Below, piece after piece: positions 18,834 through 23,875 of a stretch of DNA of 23,875 nucleotides (position 1 is the stretch's first letter; each line of letters begins with the position of its first letter). The translations under genes were made by a program, and so were the position numbers. The DNA comes from Branchiostoma floridae (Eukaryota; Chordata; Leptocardii; Amphioxiformes; Branchiostomatidae). The notes under the pieces are model-generated. The model did not search any database. It was not told the origin of the DNA and saw nothing but the letters and a program-made list of their open reading frames with translations. The DNA is taken from contig NC_049983.1 of the NCBI RefSeq assembly GCF_000003815.2, positions 27,146,633 to 27,170,507 on the forward strand, written 5' to 3'.

Positions 18834-20579
18834 CCCTGAAATCTTCATGTCTGAGGGTGTGGTTTGTGGCGAAATGCTTCATACAGAAATATGTTCCTTA
18901 TGAGCCTTACTAGGTAACTGGTCCAACATGTATAGATTATGGTAATCCCCTAGTCCCACCACAGTAGGGTAATACTTACAGTAAAACCCTGGATGTGTTT
19001 CTGAAACAGCTTAGATCTGATCCCACCAGCTGAGCCACACAGGCTGCACTGGTCCTGGTCTGGGGTAATGGGCTACAGGCAGTCTTATTTGTGAGACTGT
19101 GCCCTATTCAAACTACAGTATGTAAATCTTGAAACTGGTACATATATATGTACAGTCTCACCCTGATATCTACATACATATCTCCGCTGTGAATTGATCA
19201 ACCATGACTATATTATATTTCCCTAAGCTTGTATAACTTCTGTACTACCGTACAGACTTAATTCAACTGCAAATTTGAAACACAACTAAAAGGTCCTACC
19301 ACAGTAATTAAAATCACTGTGAAAGTACATGAATCTTGTTTGTTTGCTTGTATTTCATGCCCAGTAAACTGCCTCATGGCGTAACACACCTGATTTGTAC
19401 TGTTACAGTAAGAGTGAAAGCTGCATATCCGGACCAGGCATGTATATTACTCTATCAACAGGTGTGACTGCTATCTCCTTGTCTTAACACAGTTTGGTGT
19501 CCTGATCACATCTTAAGAAATGGGATCTTCCTTAAGTGTGAAGCGAATCTTGTGAAGCGTCTTTGTCCCCATGAAATCATCCCCATGATGTCTTACACAC
19601 AGCGACTGCTGCAAACCACTGATATGTCCCACTCGGCGGGACCCAGGGTTGGGGTGATCTGCTTACTGCTGAAGGTGCAAATGTGGCATTTTGTACTTAG
19701 ATAAAGGTTAGACATGCAGGTTATATTATACTGCATTTGCTCAAGCAACTGGATATGATTTTCGAAGGGGTGAGATGTTTCAGATAACATCCACTACCTT
19801 TGTCAGTGACATTGTATAGATCTTTTGAAGAACGGGTTTTCATCAGCATTTTGTAGTTTGGGTCAGATTTTCAAAAGTCTGAAAGAAAAGCTTTAAGGTA
19901 CTTTAAGGTACCATGGCTGAAACGTAAGACATTGTGTACCTGGTGTGAAGCACCTTCCTTCTTACCTGGCCTTGTGGTTCTTTAAGTGCTACGATCAGGA
20001 ACAAGGCGTTACTTGTGTGATTTTCTCCTCCGTCCACTTGTAACTCGAGTAGGAGACGTCATGCTTCTTGTGAGGAACACAGGACTTTCCTTTTCTTTCA
20101 CCCTCTTAAAAATGTGAAGAATGTGCAAAGACAGAACGTTAAACCTCAGTGTACAGTCCACTGTTCATTGTACACTTTGGAAAGAGCAGAGGAGTTTTAT
20201 CCCGTACCTTACACCTGTGTATAGTACATGAGATACAGCACATTATATCACCTGCCTTTTTGTTACAACCACTGGGAGAATGCCTCTACGGTGAGTTTGA
20301 GCTGAGTCATTTCATATTTCATATTTCATACGGGCATTACCTGTATTGTGTATAGAGCTTGGTTAAAATATAATTATAGTTTGAACTACAGTTTGGTGTA
20401 CAGTACCGCACAATATGAACCAATGCATAATAGCAAACCTGTAATCTAATTTGAGGTAAGCACCAGCTTGTATATAGATGTGATTATTGCATAATCCAGG
20501 TGTGCTCAGTACAGGTGAGGTTAAACAGGTGTTGAACAGGTAAGACTTCAAATCTGGTGCCTTACGGCTCCCTTAGCAG
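18834..20579. other. Mostly unique non-coding sequence
   Basis: No repeat array or transposon is visible. There is a 16-bp palindrome GTACATATATATGTAC (19138-19153) and a short triplication of TTTCATA near 20311-20331. Isolated splice-like signals exist (see 19365-19407). A minus-strand CAG|GTAAGA donor near 19966-19971 follows a roughly 31-codon open frame, but no good acceptor was found. Confidence 0.4.
19365..19407 (+). CDS. Candidate 43-bp coding exon (unidentified)
   Basis: A pyrimidine-rich tract (19336-19362) ends in CCCAG. The next 43 bases have one open frame (KLPHGVTHLICTVT, entry phase 2, exit phase 0) and end at an ACA|GTAAGA donor. No family is recognised. Its exit phase does not match the entry phase of the next candidate, so it may be a chance combination of signals. 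Confidence 0.15.
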
Positions 20580-20745
20580 ACTAAAGGTCAAATTGTCTAG
20601 TACCTCAAGGTCATTCAGGATGAGCATTGTTAATGACCTTGTCCTGGCAGGGGTTATGGATGCTGTAACCATGGCAACACGTACAGCCAGGAAATGGTCC
20701 ACATCGACCAGCCAGATAACGTCCTGGGGGGATGTTACGGGATGA
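20580..20745 (+). CDS. Candidate exon, 3' end unresolved
   Basis: An acceptor GCTCCCTTAGCAG precedes a single open frame (entry phase 2) that reads LKVKLSSTSRSFRMSIVNDL and continues through VMDAVTMATRTARKW to a stop at 20743-20745. No strong donor is seen inside it (best options are weak: GTAACC at 20665, GTTACG at 20734 or 20761). An overlapping alternative begins at 20651 after CTGGCAG and reads GYGCCNHGNTYSQEMVHID in another frame. I do not recognise either. Both cannot be right, and neither may be. Confidence 0.15.
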
Positions 20746-20753
20746 TGAATTGG

Positions 20754-20871
20754 GGATCAGGTTACGCTTGATGGTATGGATCAAATTACACTCGATGGTC
20801 GGGATCAGGTTTGGTTTGATGGTCCGGATCAGGTTTCGCCTGCTGGAGCGGATGAGTCTTTATTGATGTCC
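20754..20871 (+). repeat. 24-bp minisatellite, about 5 copies
   Basis: GGATCAGGTT or variants start at 20754, 20778, 20802, 20826 and 20850, each followed by a GATGGT-like segment. The copies are diverged; the last is weak. Confidence 0.8.
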
Positions 20872-21004
20872 TGGGAGGGGCGGGATTTCTGGGAATACCC
20901 AATGAAAGTTCACCTTTGGGCAGGAATGTGTCAGAATGGACGCTGATGTGTCCTGACAGGAATTGTTAATGTTATTGGATGGGCCGACTACTCTCTCTTT
21001 GCAG

Positions 21005-21088
21005 CCAGAGGCTGAATTGTGAGGAGCTTACAATAGGCGGGGCTAAATTGCAAGGGTCTGGAGAGAGCTGCCATTTGGTGCCATTCAG
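21005..21088 (+). CDS. Candidate 84-bp coding exon (unidentified)
   Basis: A strong 3' splice site, CTACTCTCTCTTTGCAG, precedes the segment and CAG|GTGACC follows it. Only one of three frames is open: one leading base, then QRLNCEELTIGGAKLQG and SGESCHLVPF, then two leftover bases. This gives a symmetric phase 2-2 exon of 28 codons containing two cysteines. It is followed 303 bases later by another candidate exon that can be joined in phase. No family is recognised. Open frames of 28 codons are common by chance, so support rests on the paired splice signals and phase compatibility. Confidence 0.33.
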
Positions 21089-21134
21089 GTGACCTAAAAA
21101 AATTCAACACTTCACATTAAAACATAGGAGGCTA

Positions 21135-21316
21135 GGGGAATGAACATAGTGTGGGATTCACTTCCAGATATGACGGATAGGACAGAACATAGTGCGGGAT
21201 TTGTGTGCTGCTGATACAGCTGACAGGACAGAGTGTAGTGTTGGATTCGTGTGCTGCTGATACGGCTGATAGGACAGAACATGGTCAAGGGTTCCTGTGC
21301 TGCTGAATTCTCGGCC
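21135..21316 (+). repeat. 46-bp tandem repeat, about 4 copies
   Basis: GACAGAACATAGTG-type blocks start at 21181, 21227 and 21273, preceded by a more diverged copy from about 21135. Shared segments include GGATT, GTGTGCTGCTGATAC and CTGATAGGACAG. The array lies within the intron proposed between the candidate exons at 21005-21088 and 21392-21437. A minus-strand frame at 21112-21321 is a repeat by-product. Confidence 0.8.
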
Positions 21317-21391
21317 AGCACTCATTCTGAAATCACAGAAATCCTCTATTTTGTATTGAAACGTTGATTTCTATTGATTCTAACCACTCAG

Positions 21392-21437
21392 AGCAAACCT
21401 ACAAACCAACAGCCCAAAGATGATCCCTTCATCGGGG
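21392..21437 (+). CDS. Candidate 46-bp coding exon (unidentified)
   Basis: The acceptor TTCTAACCACTCAG precedes it and a GGG|GTAAGA donor follows. If the exon starts at 21392 and continues the phase of the previous candidate, it reads ANLQTNSPKMIPSSG and exits in phase 0. If the acceptor is two bases later (21394), it reads KPTNQQPKDDPFIG and exits in phase 1. Both options can be joined to alternative starts of the next exon. The first uses the more canonical CAG acceptor. I recognise neither peptide. Confidence 0.3.
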
Positions 21438-21623
21438 GTAAGACTTACAGATGAATATGTAGACATGGCGTGTACCTAACCAGCGGGGTGTGCGGTGGGG
21501 GTGCGAGATCGCACGTCTGTTCAGCAGAGATACGCAGACAGCCGTTCATCACTCCTGTAGGGCCGGCACCTGCTGGGTTAGATAGGGGAACGGAGCAACT
21601 TCTTTTTTTTTTTTACATTCAAG

Positions 21624-21740
21624 TAGGGGAAGATAAAAAGTGCCTTTTTTTCTATGATGAAGACATTGAAGACAAGATTACAGTACTACCAACTATTAGA
21701 TCCCATGTGGGAATATTTTGGTTCAACAGACATGCACCCA
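21624..21740 (+). CDS. Candidate 114-117-bp coding exon (unidentified)
   Basis: A T-rich tract (21601-21614) leads to two tandem acceptors, CAAG at 21623 and TAG at 21626. A CCA|GTAAGA donor lies at 21741. Starting at 21624 in phase 1, the frame reads GEDKKCLFFYDEDIEDKI and TVLPTIRSHVGIFWFNRHAP. Starting at 21627 in phase 0, it reads GKIKSAFFSMMKTLKTRLQ and YYQLLDPMWEYFGSTDMHP. Both are open to the donor, and the third frame has an early stop. The acidic run, aromatic residues and mixed codon use look protein-like in the first frame, while splice-site quality favours the second. The upstream extension to an ATG at 21470 is probably intron. Family unknown. Confidence 0.35.
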
Positions 21741-22064
21741 GTAAGAATGGGATAGACAGCTTAATCCTGTACCTAATCCTGATCTTAACCTTAATCCACA
21801 TGTGATGCTATTACTACACATGACTGTAATACCCCTGATGTTATTATTTGAGGTGTTGAATACTGCCCTCCATCATTCTACATCGCTGTGCAGGCATCAT
21901 AAAATTGTTACATTAGAGCTTAAACTCAGACTGGTATGTCAGAGGTAAAGTAACGAGTAGCCTGGAGAACAGACCCCTGCCTGATATCATTGATATCTCT
22001 CCTGCATGTTTTAATATCAGGGGGGCCTGCTGTAGAATTTCCTTTGGGGCATTTTAGTCCTAGA
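21741..22064. other. Putative intron and short flank
   Basis: Good acceptor-like sequences end at 21898 (CATCGCTGTGCAG) and at 22020 (TTTTAATATCAG). The second is followed by an open stretch in phase 1 (GPAVEFPLGHFSPRAHSVVT) to a stop at 22083, running into the minisatellite. A third or terminal exon here is possible but not supported well enough to call. Confidence 0.3.
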
Positions 22065-23493
22065 GCCCACAGTGTTGTAACCTGATTCCTACTCTAACAG
22101 ACAGTGTTGTAACTTGAACACCACTGTAACAGACAGTGTTGTAACCTGATCCCTACTGTAACAGACAGTGTGTAAACCTGATCCCTACTGTAACAGACAG
22201 TGTTGTAAACTGATCCCTACTGTAACAGACAGTGTTGTAACCTGATCCCTACTGTAACAGTGTTGTAACCTGATCCCTACTGTAACAGACAGTACTGTAA
22301 CCTGATCCCTACTGTAACAGACAGTGTTGTAACCTGATCCCTACTGTAACAGACAGTGTTGTAACCTGACCCCCCTTGTGAAGTCCAGTGTTAATGTTGG
22401 CCCCCAGCCCTGTGCACCTGAGTACCTGTGTTGTAACATGATCCCTACTGTAACAGACAGTGTTGTAACCTGATCCCTACTGTAACAGACAGTACTGTAA
22501 CCTGATCCCTACAGTAACAGACAGTGTTGTAACCTGATCCCTACTGTAACAGACAGTACTGTAACCTGATCCCTACAGTAACAGACAGTGTTGTAACATG
22601 ATCCCTACTGTAACAGACAGTGTTGTAACCTGATCCCTACTGTAACAGTGTTGTAACCTGATCCCTACTGTAACAGACAGTGTTGTAACATGATCCCTAC
22701 TGTAACAGACAGTGTTGTAACCTGATCCCTACTGTAACAGACAGTGTTGTAAACTGAACCCTACTGTAACAGACAGTGTTGTAACCTGATCCCTACTGTA
22801 ACAGACAGTGTTGTAAACTGAACCCTACTGTAACAGTGTTGTAACCTGATCCCTACTGTAACAGACAGTGTTGTAACCTGATCCCTACTGTAACAGACAG
22901 TGTTGTAACCTGATCCCTACTGTAACAGACAGTGTTGTAACCTGTTCCCTACTGTAACACACAGTACTGTAACCTGATCCCTACTGTAACAGTGTTGTAA
23001 CCTGATCCCTACTGTAACAGTGTTGTAACCTGATCCCTACTGTAACAGACAGTGTTGTAACCTGATCCCTACTGTAACACACAGTACTGTAACCTGATCC
23101 CTACTGTAACAGACAGTTCTGTAACCCGAACCCCCCAGTGAAGTCCAGTGTTAATGTTGGCCCCCAGCCCTGTGTACCTGAGTACCTGTGTTGTAACCTG
23201 AACCCTACTGTAACAGACAGTACTGTAACCAGAACCCCCTTGTGAAGTCCAGTGTTAATGTTGGCCCCCAGCCCTGTGTACCTGAGTACCTGTGTTGTAA
23301 CCTGAACCCTACTGTAACAGACAGTACTGTAACCAGAACCCCCTTGTGAAGTCCAGTGTTAATGTTGGCCCCCAGCCCTGTGTACCTGAGTACCCCTGTG
23401 TTGTAACTTGACTCTTACTGTAACAGACAGTGTTGTAACCTGACCCCCCTCCCCAGTGAAGTCCAGTGTTAATGTTGGCCCCCAGCCCTGTGT
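22065..23493 (+). repeat. Complex minisatellite, 28/32-bp units plus a larger interspersed unit
   Basis: The basic unit is ACAGTGTTGTAACCTGATCC followed by CTACTGTAACAG. It is 32 bases when an extra ACAG is present and 28 when it is lost, and roughly 30-35 copies are present. A second block containing GTGAAGTCCAGTGTTAATG, TTGGCCCCCAGCCCTGTG and CACCTGAGTACCTGTG occurs at 22378, 23138, 23242, 23346 and 23456. The last three intervals are 104, 104 and 110 bases, so the right end is a higher-order repeat. Frequent stops in all frames exclude a coding role. A minus-strand frame at 23309-23638 crosses its edge and is not credible. Confidence 0.95.
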
Positions 23494-23875
23494 ACACACA
23501 CACATACCCAGCATGCCAGTCTGGGTCCTTCTGACACTCTCCGTGCTGTAATCGATAGGCAGAGTGCCAAGGCTTTTGTAGGTGAGGTTTAAGATGACAA
23601 CACGTACTACAGGTCATTCTAAATTTGGAGCATGTCACTAGAAAAGTCTCTCAAACCTCAGCAACGAAAAAGCTCTGGAAAGAAAAATAGAGCTTATTCT
23701 TTAAGCCCCCTTTACAAATCAAGAATTTAGCTCGGCCGAGTTGTCGTCGAGCTCTAAATTACGAGGAGGTATGACCCTGAAGCCGAAAAAGAAATCTCGC
23801 CTTTTGATCGTCCCATTCTGTCTAGGCCTCCTCGAATTTCAAAGCCTCAGGGCATTCCGCCCAACCTAATTCTTG
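23494..23875. other. Unique sequence, possible edge of a DNA transposon
   Basis: TTAAGCCCCCTTTACA starts at 23701 and is followed by an inverted repeat, AATTTAGCTCG (23725-23735) against CGAGCTCTAAATT (23748-23760), with a 2-base bulge. TTAA followed by a C-rich terminus is seen in TTAA-targeting transposons (piggyBac, Kolobok), but the other end is not within the window, so this stays a suggestion. The sequence before 23700 is featureless. Confidence 0.3.

Noticed and set aside
19966-20060. Minus-strand open stretch of about 31 codons ending at a CAG|GTAAGA donor
   Set aside because: No matching acceptor with a pyrimidine tract was found, and another frame through the same segment looks equally protein-like.
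22065-23493. CRISPR-like array
   Set aside because: The units are contiguous with no unique spacers, and the context is eukaryotic; this is a minisatellite.

Overview
This window looks like non-coding, repeat-rich chromosomal DNA from an animal. It has no prokaryotic gene organisation: no long open frames (the longest uninterrupted frames are about 100 codons and mostly lie in repeats), no operons and no rRNA. It does have a tRNA-derived SINE with RNA polymerase III boxes, several short non-autonomous DNA transposons of hAT type, microsatellites, many minisatellites and a 165-base assembly gap. The density of hAT-type MITEs and of internal GGTACAGGTCCGGACCTGTACC-like palindromes reminds me of lancelet (Branchiostoma) genomes. 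That is from memory and inferred, not demonstrated.

Layout. Bases 1-3500 hold mostly unique sequence plus three hAT-like MITEs. These are 928-1389 (degraded), 2151-2492, and 3086-3489, which has an exact 8-bp target duplication. Bases 3500-5900 are unique apart from a (CA)n tract. Bases 5930-9632 are dominated by three tandem arrays: a 170-bp satellite-like array, a degenerate 47-57-bp array with higher-order duplication, and a 134-164-bp array. Bases 11075-11560 combine 11 exact 23-bp copies, each carrying an RFX X-box-like sequence, with a nearby cluster of four K50-homeodomain (Otx/Bicoid-type) motifs. Bases 12272-13421 hold a 354-bp MITE joined directly to a very homogeneous 50-bp x 16 array. 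Bases 13400-16500 are mostly decayed unique or duplicated DNA with a 178-bp inverted-repeat element. The SINE lies at 16494-16803. A 187-bp inverted repeat with a hammerhead-ribozyme-like core lies at 17168-17354, and the N gap at 17649-17813. A second copy of the 354-bp MITE family lies at 18484-18833.

The last 4 kb is the only part where I see a plausible run of protein-coding exons on the + strand (21005-21088, 21392-21437 and about 21624-21740). Their splice signals and phases can be joined, but I do not recognise the protein and the reading frame is ambiguous. The run is followed by a 1.4-kb complex minisatellite (22065-23493). Tandem arrays alone make up roughly a fifth of the window. 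The most natural reading is intronic or intergenic DNA, with the right end overlapping the intron-exon region of an unidentified gene.
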